Origin: Arenicola marina | Lineage: Eukaryota; Annelida; Polychaeta; Arenicolidae | Assembly (NCBI GenBank): GCA_964019135.1 | Contig: OZ025249.1 | Location: 36,097,759 to 36,161,758 of the forward strand | DNA: 64,000 bases | Reading direction: 5' to 3' | Part shown: in pieces, positions 47,338 through 58,439 of the stretch | Layout: each line of letters starts with the position of its first letter | How positions within the stretch are numbered: the first letter of the stretch is position 1 | The notes under the pieces: generated by a model | Seen by the model: only the letters and a program-made list of their open reading frames with translations | What the model was told of the DNA's origin: nothing | The model's database searches: none | Made by a program: the position numbers and the translations under genes

Positions 47338-50300
47338 ATGCTGGATAGAGTTAAATTACTCTCTTTAAATGTTAAAGGGCTGCAAAAAGAAGTCAAGAGA
47401 CAAAAACTATGGCATTGGTTGAAAAAGGAAAAAAAGGTAGAGATAGCTTTCCTGCAAGAAACTCATAGCATAGCACAATGCGAGCACAAATGGAAAAGAG
47501 AATGGGGAGGTGAAATCTACTTTTCGCACGGCGCAAGCAATTCCCGGGGAGTAGCCATATTAATAAACAAGACACTTGTTTTTGAATTGTATTCTTGTAC
47601 TAGAGACGAAAACGGACGATATCTAATATTAGACCTGATGTTGAGAGACATGAGATTAAATTTAGTAAATATTTATGGTCCAAATGAAGATAACCCTGAT
47701 TTCTATTTAAATCTGTTTAATATATTAGGAGAAGAATCAACCTCGGTAAATCAAATTATTGGGGGTGATTTTAACTGTATTCTGGACAGAGATTTAGACA
47801 AAAAAGGTGGCAAAAAAGACCATATGAATATTCATTCAAGAATCGCAATTAAAACATATATGCAGGAATATGATATGGTCGATATATGGAGAGTACAGCA
47901 CGCAGACAGACGAGAATTCACATATTTCACCAGATACCCGGAGCTAATATTTTCTCGTTTAGACTTTTTCCTTATATCAACGAATTTAGTTAATTTAACA
48001 GAGCAGTCCTCTATACTACCTAAATTTTTATCCGACCATTGTGCGGTGATAGTTACGATGTCTATTAGCGTTTGCCAGAAAGGAAAAGGTCTTCGGAAAT
48101 TTAATTGTTCTCTTCTAACAGACCCTAGCTATATTCAAATCGTGAAAAACACGATATTAGAGACGGTGGATACTGAGGGGCCGATTAATGATATGCTATT
48201 ATGGGATACTATGAAAAATAATTTAAAGGTGGCTACTATTCAGTATTCAATAAGGAAAAAGAAATCTGAATCAAATATATTGACAGTATTAGAAAGAAGA
48301 CTAAAGAGGTTAGAGCAAAGACTAATCGACGGAGAGGAGGGGGTATCAGATGATATCAAATTGGTGAAAGAAGAAATGGATAGTATACTGGCAGCTAGGA
48401 CAAAGGGAGCTATCATACGAAGTAAAGCTACCTGGTATGAAGAAGGGGAAAAACCTACCAAATTTTTCCTGAATTTAGAAAAGAGGAATTATAATAAAAA
48501 AGTCATAAGCAGATTGATAAAAGCCGATGGGTCTGAAAGACAAGGTAAAGCATACATTCTTAACGAACTAGAGGCTTTTAATACGAACCTGTATAGTGGA
48601 AACGTAAACCGAAACATTGAGCCAGCGTTCTTTGAAAATACCCATCCTTCATTAACAGACAACGAGAGAGACGATATGGAAGGAGATATAGAAGGAAATG
48701 AGCTCACAGAAGCGTTGCGCACGTGTCAAAATAACAAATCTCCTGGCCCAGACGGCCTTCCCTCTGACTTTTATAAATTCTTTTGGGGGGACATTAAGCC
48801 CTTCGTGCTAAATTCGGTTAACCAAAGCTACCAAGAAGGCAAATTATCTATTACTCAGAGATAAGGAATCATAACACTGGTACCAAAAGAAGGTAAAGAT
48901 AGTGCTTATTTTAAACATTGGCGCCCGATCAGCTTGTTAAACGCCGACTATAAACTAATGGCAAAGTGCATAGCAAATCGAATTAAAGCAAAATTACCGG
49001 CGCTGATTAACAAAGACCAAACGGGTTTTATGAAAGGAAGATATATTGGTGAAAATATCTTTAAATTACTTAATTTAATGGATGCAGCAGAGGAATACGA
49101 CATAGAAGCTATTTACTTATCTGTCGACTTTGAAAAAGCGTTAGATAAACTAGATTGGGATTACACTCAAAAAAGTCTTGAATACTTTAACTTTGGAAAT
49201 TCAATTAAACGTTGGATCACAATACTTTATAATGAGATACGTAGCAGCGTGATTAACGATGGTTGGACAACCAATTCCTCTGCCATTTCAAGAGGTTTAC
49301 GTCAGGGATGCCCATTGTCCCCTTACCTCTTTATTATCGCAGTCGAGGTCTTCGCAAGTAACATCCGTCAGGATCCAAAAGTCAAAGGGATTATATACCA
49401 AAATAGAGAATTTAAGATAGTTCTATACGCAGATGACTTGGGATTAATGCTAATATATTCTGTAGATGTGCTAAAACATGTCCTTGATCTATTCGATTAT
49501 TTCTACAAAGTGTCCGGACTGAAAGTTAATTATGAAAAAACTATTATATTGTCTATTGGAAAAGTCAGAAGTCATTTTGAAGTTTTAATACCGGAATCTG
49601 GCATTGTTTGGACGAAGGGCCCAGTAAAATCACTCGGGGTTCAAATATATACAGATAAAGCAACAATGTTACGAGAAAACTATAAAGGAGTTCTCAAAAA
49701 GATCACTGGGCTCCTCAATATGTGGAGACAAAGATACCTTACATTGTTTGGTAAGGCCGTCATCGTTAAGACGTACGCGATATCCCAATTGGTTTATTTG
49801 ATGTCGATATTGCCAACACCAGACGGTATGATGTTAAAAACTATTCAAAACGAAATATTCAAATTTATATGGAGTGGAAAACCGGAAAAGATCAAACGAA
49901 CTGTATTGTATAACAATAAGCAAACTGGAGGTATATATATCCCAAATCTTACAATTAAAAGCAAATCACTTAAGATTGCATGGGTACAACGTATTGTCAG
50001 TAATGAATCGTGTGCGATATTTGTTCACAGTTACTTTGGCATTATAGGCGAACTGTTCTGGAGATGTAATTTGGACGCTAAAGACCTAAAAACTATCCCT
50101 TTTTATACAAATATAACTAGCGCCTTCACTCGAGAAATTATTGAAACTTGGTGTGAATTTCATTTTTGCACACTAGACGATATAGTTGATGTACCAGAAG
50201 AGGTCTTATGGTATAATTCCCACATAAAAGTTAATAATAAGGTTATCTGTTATGATAGTTGGGTGAAATTGGGGATACTTTTTGTCAAAGATCTTTGTGA

Positions 50301-51234
50301 TGAACAAGGCTCTTTCCTGTCGTATCCACATATTTGCCAAAAGTATGGAAGTAATATAAATATGTTACATTATTATGGTATTATGCACAGCATTACAGAG
50401 AAGTGGAAACCTTGGCTGGCATTTGGTACAGACATTAAGACCTGCACGAGATTTCAGAAATATAGAGAAGCAACACATGTTAGTAAACTTGTATATAAGA
50501 GTCTCATTAGTAAAATTGCCACAGTACCGACGACCCCATTCCAAGCATGGAGAGCTGATGCAGCAGAGGAATACGACATAGAAGCTATTTACTTATCTGT
50601 CGACTTTGAAAAAGCGTTAGATAAACTAGATTGGGATTACACTCAAAAAAGTCTTGAATACTTTAACTTTGGAAATTCAATTAAACGTTGGATCACAATA
50701 CTTTATAATGAGATACGTAGCAGCGTGATTAACAAAGATATATCAGAGACCGAATATGTAGCTTCGTTTCAAAAGTTACTTAAAACAACACAGTGTGTGA
50801 AATTGCAAGAATTCCAATACCGGTTTCTCCACCGTATCTTATCAACGAATGAAAGGCTATACAAATGGGGTCTAAGGGAGTGTGATTTATGTTGTTTTTG
50901 TAATGAAGAAATTGACACTTTGATGCATGGTTTTGTTGAATGCGAACCTGTAAAGACATTTTGGCAGTCTGTGTACCTTTGGCTTGGAAATAGATTGGGA
51001 ATTTTGATAGAGTACGATGTGAAATATATCCTATTTGGTGCTAAAGATATAACCATTGATTTTGTCCTGATGTTGGGAAAACATTATCTATATTCTTGCA
51101 AATGTAATTCAAGGTTCCCGGATTTGAAGACATTTTTAGCACGATTAAGAGTATACGTTGACTTAGAGTATCGAATAGCAAGAAACAATGATCGATTAGG
51201 GGAATTTGCAAACCGTCTCGGCGCCTTGTGTTGA
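47338..51234 (+). pseudogene. LINE ORF2: AP endonuclease and reverse transcriptase, one stop
   Basis: Start chosen at ATG 47338 because the endonuclease begins at once (KLLSLNVKGL). Endonuclease motifs: FLQETH, NIYGPNED, GGDFNCILD, FSRLDFF and LSDHCAV (residues about 1-240). RT motifs: SPGPDGLPSDFY, HWRPISLLNADY, DQTGFMKGR, SVDFEKALDKLDW, LRQGCPLSPYLF and YADDLGLML. The C-terminus has a zinc-knuckle-like CDLCCFCNEEI..H..C. A single in-frame TAA at 48862-48864 splits the frame just before the RT palm, in a place where relatives usually have Arg. Residues from 50557-50733 are an exact in-frame copy of 49081-49257. Otherwise open for about 1,300 codons. Confidence 0.88.
50557..50733 (+). repeat. 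exact 177-bp duplication of RT-coding sequence within the LINE
   Basis: Identical base for base to 49081-49257 as far as I can compare, in the same frame (59 codons, SVDFEKALDKLDW block), inserted 1.3 kb downstream between AWRA and KDISETEYV. Confidence 0.92.
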
Positions 51235-51408
51235 CCCATATGTAAATCAGTAAACTAGACAAAACGCTATTAGTGCAGCCCTTGCACCATATTATGTAAT
51301 AGACAATTATGTATCCTATGAACCATGCCAAGCCTTTCCTGATGTTCTCGCATTTTCTTGTATACCATTGGAGCCAATAAAAATATATAAAAAAAAAAAA
51401 AAAAAAAA

Positions 51409-52118
51409 ATTATCTCTCCGTGCTCACAAAATCGGGAACTTTACTCTCACTCTCCAAATCCTCTCTACGGCGTGGGCGGCACACCCCCACCTCTGTAGTA
51501 ATGTAGTGCTCCTCCCCCCAGCGGCCGCTTCCTGAACCATGGCCTGCCACTCTACGAGTCAAAATTGGGCACCCTGCCAACAATGACGATGAACCCATGA
51601 CTCCACCCCACCCGGCCCCCAACCGCCCCCACCCTTCCTTCTAACGCAACACGGCTTCACTGACCACGCAATGCGTCGGCAACGACATGTATAAGCAATG
51701 CCCGATCCACCAACGTCATACCCCACAGATTCAAACTGGTCCCGATTAAATCAGCAGTTGGTGTAGATTCGGTGTTTACTTCAACTTCTTCGTCCGACTC
51801 GCCAGAAATTATTATAGCTGCCGGTAGTAGTATTCGTATTACTGGTCGCTTCATCGCCGGTGGCGTCGTCATCAGTGCACTGAGGCGGGCGCCCATGGCA
51901 AGTTGGGTGGTCGTGCGAAAGTTCTTGAAAATTCGCTAATGTATGATTAAAAACAGATATATTCTGTGTAATGTTTAGTTAATTTCCTATAGTGTAGCTG
52001 GAAATGTAAATGATATGGGCCCGGCATGTACCTTTAATATCATTTTGGCACTCAGTAAATCCACTTCTTTGGTGATTACTTATGTATTTTGAACCCTGTA
52101 ATCGCTCGACAAATCTTC
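51409..52118. other. flank after the LINE, no gene recognised
   Basis: No recognised gene. A minus-strand ORF (51896-51657, 79 residues, with an acidic SGESDEEVEV stretch) lies about 280 bp inside the Harbinger-type end at 52175 and could be an exon remnant of that element; I do not recognise it. Confidence 0.35.
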
Positions 52119-52175
52119 CAATTAGTAGCGCTAAGTCTATTGGCGTAGCCTAAGTGGCGATTATGAATACGGCCC
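52119..52175 (-). repeat. Harbinger-type end (transposase-side type)
   Basis: Reading inward on minus: GGGCCGTATTCATAATCGCC, ACTTAGGCTACGC and CTTAGCGCTA, closely like the left end of the 24-31 kb Harbinger including the ACTTAGCGCT motif. It is followed outside by CAG (52176-52178). Confidence 0.72.
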
Positions 52176-52178
52176 CAG

Positions 52179-52878
52179 GAGGGCAGAGACAGCGCCTCCC
52201 CACAACATATTCAAATCAGAGTCATAAGAAATGAGAAGCAAACAGACCGCTTACCTGAAGTCACCGCGCATGACATCCTGAATCTGTCACCCGCAAAGGA
52301 GTGACTGCCAACTGCCTACGCGACCCTGGTTCCGGTCCAAACCGTGCAGGACGTCCGACGGGCCTACCACCGCCTCCTACCACCGCGCAGGGGCCATCCA
52401 CAACACCGCTGCCTATATGGCCTCCCCGCCGACCTAGACGGGCAAGACGATGGCGAACATGGCTCCGGTCGCCATGTTCGCTATATCCTACGACGACACA
52501 ACATGACCAATGCGGCCATCGTCATCACGCGACGCTTCGCCACACGGCAATCCAGTGGGGTTACTGGACACCGCCATCGAATCTGTAATTTGGCAATTCC
52601 AGCTGGCACTAACGGCCCAGCCATAGATATCTGTCAAGGCAAAATATGGTGAGTAATTGAAGTTAAAAAGTCAACGTGTTACCGTAGCTTGAACGGTAAA
52701 CTGCCTACATTGTAACTCCACTTGGCCTGAATTTAGTTTTCTAATAAATCAAGTCTTAAATCGGCAATTGTACCCATTTGTAACGGTGTGTATGTGGCAA
52801 AGGATAAGTGGGGGGTGGGGGACAACGTCAAAAACCGCAATGTAAATGAGCTTAAAGTACTGCTTTAATTTTCAGTTC
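52179..52878. other. intergenic, no gene recognised
   Basis: Two overlapping plus-strand frames of about 100 codons (52301-52652) are open but show no family features. Confidence 0.35.
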
Positions 52879-52933
52879 ATTCTTGAAAAGATATGTACTC
52901 GGCTTGCGCCTCGTACATTCTTTTTCAAGAATG
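52879..52933. repeat. inverted repeat / hairpin
   Basis: CATTCTTGAAAAGATATGTAC and GTACATTCTTTTTCAAGAATG form 21-bp arms with one or two mismatches around a 13-bp GC-rich loop. No coding association. Confidence 0.8.
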
Positions 52934-54965
52934 TACTGTTACATTGGCATTCTCCTTACCATAACAGGGTAACAACGTGCGTGCAGTGGACCGTGAGTCT
53001 TTTTGACTCATAAAAGCGACTAGTGGACTGGGGGTGAACGAATAGGTTGGCATGGAGTTGCTCAGTGCTGCAATTCGGGGTTGACTCTCATTCACTGCAA
53101 CGGTGGTGGTAAATGATATGAGTTGTGTTAAACGTCTGCGCCTATGTACCCATGACCTTGTTCCTTCGTTCTTCGCTCAGCTTGGCTAGTGAAGAGGGAG
53201 AGGGCGATACCACCCAGCCCCACTTGTCATAACGCAGAGCTCATGCTAAGCTTACTTCACTTCATACTTGTACGCGGATGTAGTCGATTGTCCGCTCTGC
53301 CAACGCAGTGAACTGAAATCTCTCGGCAAAGTATCCAGACGCGCATGTAGTTAGCTTAGGGCGAACACGCGGAGGTTACAAACTCTTTGATGTCCAGTTG
53401 CCCTTGCGGTGAGTGAGTGACTCAACGCCTATATCGGGTCGAATGCATAAAGGAGGTCTAATTTAAACTAGCCGTTTCCTTAGACTAGGTTTAACTAAAC
53501 CATAGTTTTACAAAACCATCGGTCTAACTCATCGGTAACCACAAAGCTGGTTTTGCGTTGGTTTACCAAAAACATGGTTTAAACCACGGCCTTGTGATTT
53601 CGAGGAATGTTCCAGCCCCTCGCGTGCCGCTGCGTCTAATTTTTACCTACTTCCGCGGTTACGTAAGCTTATCTTTGTCACGTGTTTTACATGCTTCAAT
53701 CGTGCCATCAGGTTTTGTAGTGTCCAGTGTGCAGATGGGGCTCATATCGGCCAATTAAATGTAATCTATAGTGTTTTGTTTTGCCATGTTTATACATAGC
53801 CCGGAAAAGGTACCAAACCAAATTGATTTCGTTCAATCTCTGGGTAGAAACAGGCCGCCTGTTCAGTTTGTCCCATTGTTTATTAATTATCAGTGTGGCG
53901 CTTTTGCTGTTGATGAAAGCCCTCATTACTATATTACTGAATATTCGTTTTCACGTGATAACACCTGTGGGTGATGTTCAGTTTATTTCACCATAAATGC
54001 CAAAAACAGTTGATGTTGCCCATGCATTGTATACTGTTACACATGTTTTGCCTAAATTACAATAAAAAATGAATTCATTGTACAAACTTACTCTTCGATG
54101 CTAATTAAACTTCGTCAAGTCTCCCTGTCGTGCATTCCCCAAATAAACCACTCGACGCTATCTCGTCTCGTGCTTTATTTTGGCGAATGCACTCCAATCT
54201 TGTGAGTTTCATTCTCATGGTAATTTACAAATTACGTTCCTGTTAATTTGTGTTTTTCTTGCGACACATCTCTTTATTCATCACTTTTCACCAGCAACGA
54301 CTTTTTTCCACTCCCATGGAACTTCGTCCTTGTCAGAGCAGAGAACGTCAGCCAGTTGGTCCCGCTTCTTCGGTAGAGCCCCCCAATTTGTCTTTTTCCA
54401 AATGACCCGCTCTATGTCACCGCTCCATAGAGACCCGGTCGGGTTATTTATGTTCCCCAGCTAATCCTCCCGGCATGGCCGAAGTTACGGTACGCGTCAG
54501 GCTCCATCAATAGATATTGCACTACGTTTTCGATTTGAACGTATTTCGTAAACGTGACCGATGAGCATCATCAGAAGGGGTGTTTCCTGACCTACTTAGA
54601 TACGTTTGCGGGATCCGTTTACAGGACAACGTATAAATCGCCTTTCTAACGTTTTGCCCGTCCGTATCATAGCCCAAGGGAATTTCGTCCATATCTTTTG
54701 TTTTTCTGCGAATGCATGTCTCAGTTTTTGCAGTTATCGAGAGAGGACACTTCACAGATGCTTATATATTGCACTGACTGTCTTTAGAAGGAGCAAAGCA
54801 AAGGATTTTGTCGAATGTAAGTGGAACATGTTTGAGCCGTCTGCAGTGGCAGTTGCCAGCGCAGTGGCCAGTCACCCTGTGCACAATGCCGCACAAGCCA
54901 GTGACACTCGACCACCAGCGTGGTTTGAAACTTACGTGTGTGTTTATATCTGCGACTAAGACTGA
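52934..54965. other. intergenic, no gene recognised
   Basis: Several frames of 60-120 codons are open on either strand (for example 54606-54959), but none shows domain features or splice context I trust. Confidence 0.4.
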
Positions 54966-55034
54966 CTGCACCCTATGGAAAGAGAGACAATGGACGATGG
55001 TGGGTTGTTGATAATTTCAGCAACTCAAATTATG
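54966..55034 (+). repeat. left part of 109-bp target repeat
   Basis: ACTGCACCCTATGGAAAGAG to AACTCAAATTATG matches the repeat at 63361-63430. Element B is inserted at its TATG. Confidence 0.8.
55031..55034. repeat. 4-bp target duplication of element B (TATG)
   Basis: TATG directly before the 5' LTR; the same four bases follow the 3' LTR at 63317-63320. Confidence 0.8.
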
Positions 55035-55583
55035 TGTGGCGGGATCTATTTTATGTGATGGTAAATTTGTACTGTAGTTTAATGATCGCATACCATTGGT
55101 TCATTTTTTGTTTTCGTGACCATCATAGCAACGCGCATTTCATTGGCTCACTCTCATTACGCCAAGGGGATCATGGGATATTTGTGGGTTGCCCGTCACT
55201 TTTCTATTTGACTCGATGGGCGCCGGCAGCACGCCGGCTTTCAACTCGTTTTCTAATCCCTGTGTTGCAGGTATGTTTCATTTTATCATTCCTCGCTATT
55301 TTCATACTAACGCAATGTACTAATGTGATTTGTAGATATTCCGCGTAATGTATCTAGTAACTTATATGCTGTAATTGGTTTAAATAGTAACTTGATAAGT
55401 TACACAGAGAACTTTTCTATTTGACTCGATGGGCGCCGGCAGCACGCCGGCTTTCAACTCGTTTTCTAATCCCTGTGTTGCAGGTTTACCCGCCTGGGGA
55501 AATAAAGTCTGTCAAATATTATCACCGCCGCCGAGTTGTTTAAAACCCAATTAAAGAACAGGGCGCACCACAGGCCCGCTACA
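55035..55583 (+). repeat. 5' LTR of element B
   Basis: 549 bp with TG...CA ends. It contains two identical 75-bp copies (55198-55272 and 55411-55485) and a polyadenylation signal AATAAA at 55501-55506. Confidence 0.92.
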
Positions 55584-55586
55584 AAA

Positions 55587-55604
55587 TGGCGCAGTCGGCA
55601 GGAT
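55587..55604 (+). other. candidate primer-binding site of element B
   Basis: TGGCGCAGTCGGCAGGAT lies three bases after the 5' LTR; TGG is the complement of a tRNA 3' CCA. The tRNA is not assigned. Confidence 0.5.
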
Positions 55605-55679
55605 TGGCTTTTAAGACTCGGCGGTGAAACCGATTGACTTCAATTTCATGTTCACTGCCGGCGCGATGAACATCGGGCA

Positions 55680-56075
55680 GTAGGAACTGTCGACTTCATC
55701 GCGACGGAGGTGGACACCGAGCTTATCTGCAGTGAGCTTTTCATGTCCTCGAGGGCCAGTTTTCTCGAAGACTGGTAACACCTGGTTAACGGCCTTCAAG
55801 TGTCGTTAATTTCAGCGAGCGGCCAACTCCACGCGCAAGTGCAGACCGCGCTTGTGCTCAACGGGGTTGTGGCCGCTGCGTCACTGGCTTCGGCCAGTTT
55901 TCTCCGAGACTCGTATCGTCGGTTTGTGGCAACGGCCACCTTCAAGTGTTAATGTCATCGTGCCGCAACTCCACGCGTAAGTGCACCGCGCTTGTGCTCA
56001 ACGGGGTTGTGGCGGCTGACAACACTACTTCGGCCTGTCTTCTCGGAGGCTGAATTCGTCGGGCTGTGTCTACAA
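55680..56075. repeat. tandem duplication in the leader of element B
   Basis: Blocks with TTCAAGTGT, CAACTCCACGCG, GCGCTTGTGCTCAACGGGGT and TTCTCGGAGGCT-like ends recur at about 146-bp spacing (55791 and 55937), with a third partial unit before them. Confidence 0.7.
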
Positions 56076-57364
56076 CGGGTTTGGCACGAGGCCGTCCAGG
56101 GCTTTATCGCGCTTCACCAAACATCAGACCGCACAGCAAGGTGAAGGCAATGTACAAGCATCGATCAACCATCTGTCAAGCATCAAACGGCGTTACCCCG
56201 GGTGAGACTTTATTAAGATAGGCCTAAGTTATACTGTTTAAGTGCACTGGTGACTTTAATTAAGAGCTCAATTTTAAGTTATTGTTGTATGCCACAGGAC
56301 TTGAATGGTTGTTGCACAAATTCCCTAAAAGCCGGCTATTATTGGGGAATTCGTGTCACATCTGTTCGAGGCTGTTTTCAGTAATTAGTTATTCGATGAT
56401 TTGTTTTAGGTTAGATTTGCGGGTTTAATTTTTTTTTGGGGTTCTCGTCTTTCCATTTACACTTCTATTTTCGGTAGAATTTATTTTTTTTTAAATTTCT
56501 TTCTGTGGTTTTGTTTTGTTTTTGTTTTTTTTATACACTGTAAGCTTAGTCTAGAGTTAATTAATTTTTTTTTTACTTTTTTTTTAATGTATCTATACTT
56601 GATCTCACTGACTGGTTTGTAAAGGACCTATATAGAGAGATAAGTTTACTGAATGGGTATAAGCTTGTAGTAATTGTAAGAGTTGTTGTCTTGCGTGAGT
56701 GAACTTGATAGTATAACACTATTGATTACTAACAGCATCCCTGCCTTTCATCTCTGGCCTTCACCGGTCAATTGCATTGAATAGGGATTAGGGAGCTGGA
56801 ACAGTTTCTCCGTCATTTGTGTCCCTATTCGTGCATCGTGTGGTCAGTTTCTGAGTTTCTCTTGTCTCAGCTCAGTTTAACGTCATATCACTTCATTGAT
56901 CATTCATTTCTACTGTGCTTGTCATATTGTTTTGATTTATGTGTGGAATAATATGGTTTTCAGGTCGTGATTAAAGTGACTCAACTCATCAAGACTTCCG
57001 ATGTATGAGGAGATTGCTGATAATGAAACTTGATGTGCTTGTACTTATTTCGTTTTTGTTTTGCTAGGTGGTTGTCTCGTCAAGTTGCTGTTGTGTGAGG
57101 ACATTGCTGATAGTGAAAAGTTTTGTGTTTGAATCTTGGTTTTTGGTTGGTGATTGTCCTGTCAAGACCTTATAGTTTGTGTTGCAGGCCAACAATCATA
57201 GATTTTATTCACGTGTGTGATTGTAGTTATTATTGCAGGATCGCTTTTCATTTTACTGTGTGAGTATTGTGGTTGTGAGATACTCATATTGCGAACTACA
57301 CAGTAATTGTGACGGATTTTGAGCTCTAGAACTTGTATTCGATTGATAAGCATAAGCATTGATA

Positions 57365-58318
57365 ATGTCCATCATAGACGGAGAAGGAGACGTTGACTCT
57401 ACTGTTGAGCATCGACTCTCTCGTCTTCCTCGCGATGAGATCTTGCGATTGCTACACGTGTATGAACAGCCCCCAATTGCGGGAGAGCAGGATGGTCAGG
57501 GGGAGATGGCGAGTGGGGTTAACCCAGTTAGAGGGCTTAATAGCGATTCACCGGCTTTCTTTCCTTCTTCCGGGGATATTAGACTCCCTCTCTTCTCCGG
57601 AAATGGAGGCAAGGGAGAGATAACATATTATGAATGGAAGTATGAAGTGAAATGTCTCATGAGAGAGGGTCACCCCCAAACAGTTGTGTTGCATAGTATC
57701 CGTCGATCGTTACGTGGCACTGCGTCCAAGGTAATGCGTAACTTGGGAGAGGATGCATGTGTAGAGGATGTACTATTCAAATTTAAGGCTGTTTTTGGTG
57801 TTGTACTATCCACTGAGCAACTTTTGGAAGAATTTTATGCCTCAAAGCAGCGAGACGGAGAGACTGCTTCAGAATGGGGATGTCGGCTCGAGGACTTGGT
57901 GGGCCAGATCCGGGAACAAGGTGGGTTATCCGGGGATGCCCCTGAGCAGATGCTGAGAACGAAACTCTGGGTAGGACTGAAAGATCGCCAGCTGAAAGAG
58001 GCAACTCGTCACCACTTCGATGTCAAGAGTAAGTACGATGTTTTGTTTCAATGGGTCCGTGAAACCGAACATGAGTTGGCCGGATCGTCAAAGACGAAGG
58101 CCATAGTAGGGCAGCATGGCGTTACTGACGAGCTCAGTGGTAAGTTGGACAAGCTGCTTACAAAGATGGAAGCAATGGACCAGAGACTGGGTAAGCTTGA
58201 ACAGCCACAGACAAGAGAGACAAACCGTAACGTTAACACTAGTCGCTTGTCCCCAAGACGGAAGGCACCGGCCGTAGTTTGCAAACGGTGCGGACGTGCG
58301 GGACATCCGGTAAGTTGA
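57365..58318 (+). CDS. element B gag (capsid, zinc knuckle)
   Basis: Capsid-type gag of a Ty3/gypsy element. A central block with LPLFSGNGGKG, WKYEVKCLM, IRRSLRGTASKVM, VEDVLFKFKAVFG and EEFYASKQRDGETASEWGCRL (residues about 75-235) follows the pattern of retrotransposon gag and of the gag-derived PNMA host proteins. A coiled stretch follows, then KRCGRAGHP, the start of a CCHC zinc knuckle at the frame overlap. Start taken at ATG 57365. Its product would assemble the particle that carries the element RNA. Confidence 0.85.
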   Translation: MSIIDGEGDVDSTVEHRLSRLPRDEILRLLHVYEQPPIAGEQDGQGEMASGVNPVRGLNSDSPAFFPSSGDIRLPLFSGNGGKGEITYYEWKYEVKCLMREGHPQTVVLHSIRRSLRGTASKVMRNLGEDACVEDVLFKFKAVFGVVLSTEQLLEEFYASKQRDGETASEWGCRLEDLVGQIREQGGLSGDAPEQMLRTKLWVGLKDRQLKEATRHHFDVKSKYDVLFQWVRETEHELAGSSKTKAIVGQHGVTDELSGKLDKLLTKMEAMDQRLGKLEQPQTRETNRNVNTSRLSPRRKAPAVVCKRCGRAGHPVS

Positions 58319-58439
58319 TGCGTGGCCCGATTTCATGTAAACGGCGTGCCTTTAAACGCCACCACACTCTCACCTGGGGGCGAGGAAGGGAGTGCACAGA
58401 CGAAAGCCCCATAGAGAGGAAGCCGCAGCCTAAAGCTGA

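Larger units (their letters stand above)
45494..51408 (+). mobile_element. full-length Tx1-type LINE with target duplication and poly-A
   Basis: About 5.9 kb. It has a 5' UTR (45494-45776), ORF1 (45777-46628), a 0.7-kb spacer, ORF2 (47338-51234), and a 3' UTR with AATAAA at 51377 and a poly-A tail ending about 51408. The flanks share ATTATCTCTCC (45483-45493 and 51409-51419), preceded by A-runs on both sides, so the target duplication is at least 11 bp. The two-ORF layout, ORF1 coiled coil plus RRM and the ORF2 motifs fit the L1/Tx1 group. One in-frame stop and one internal duplication make it probably inactive. Confidence 0.9.

Noticed and set aside
52301-52652. Two overlapping proline/arginine-rich ORFs
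   Set aside because: GC-rich composition explains the open frames; no family resemblance.
54606-54959. 117-codon plus-strand ORF
   Set aside because: No recognisable domain, no splice or promoter support, overlapped by other equal-length frames.
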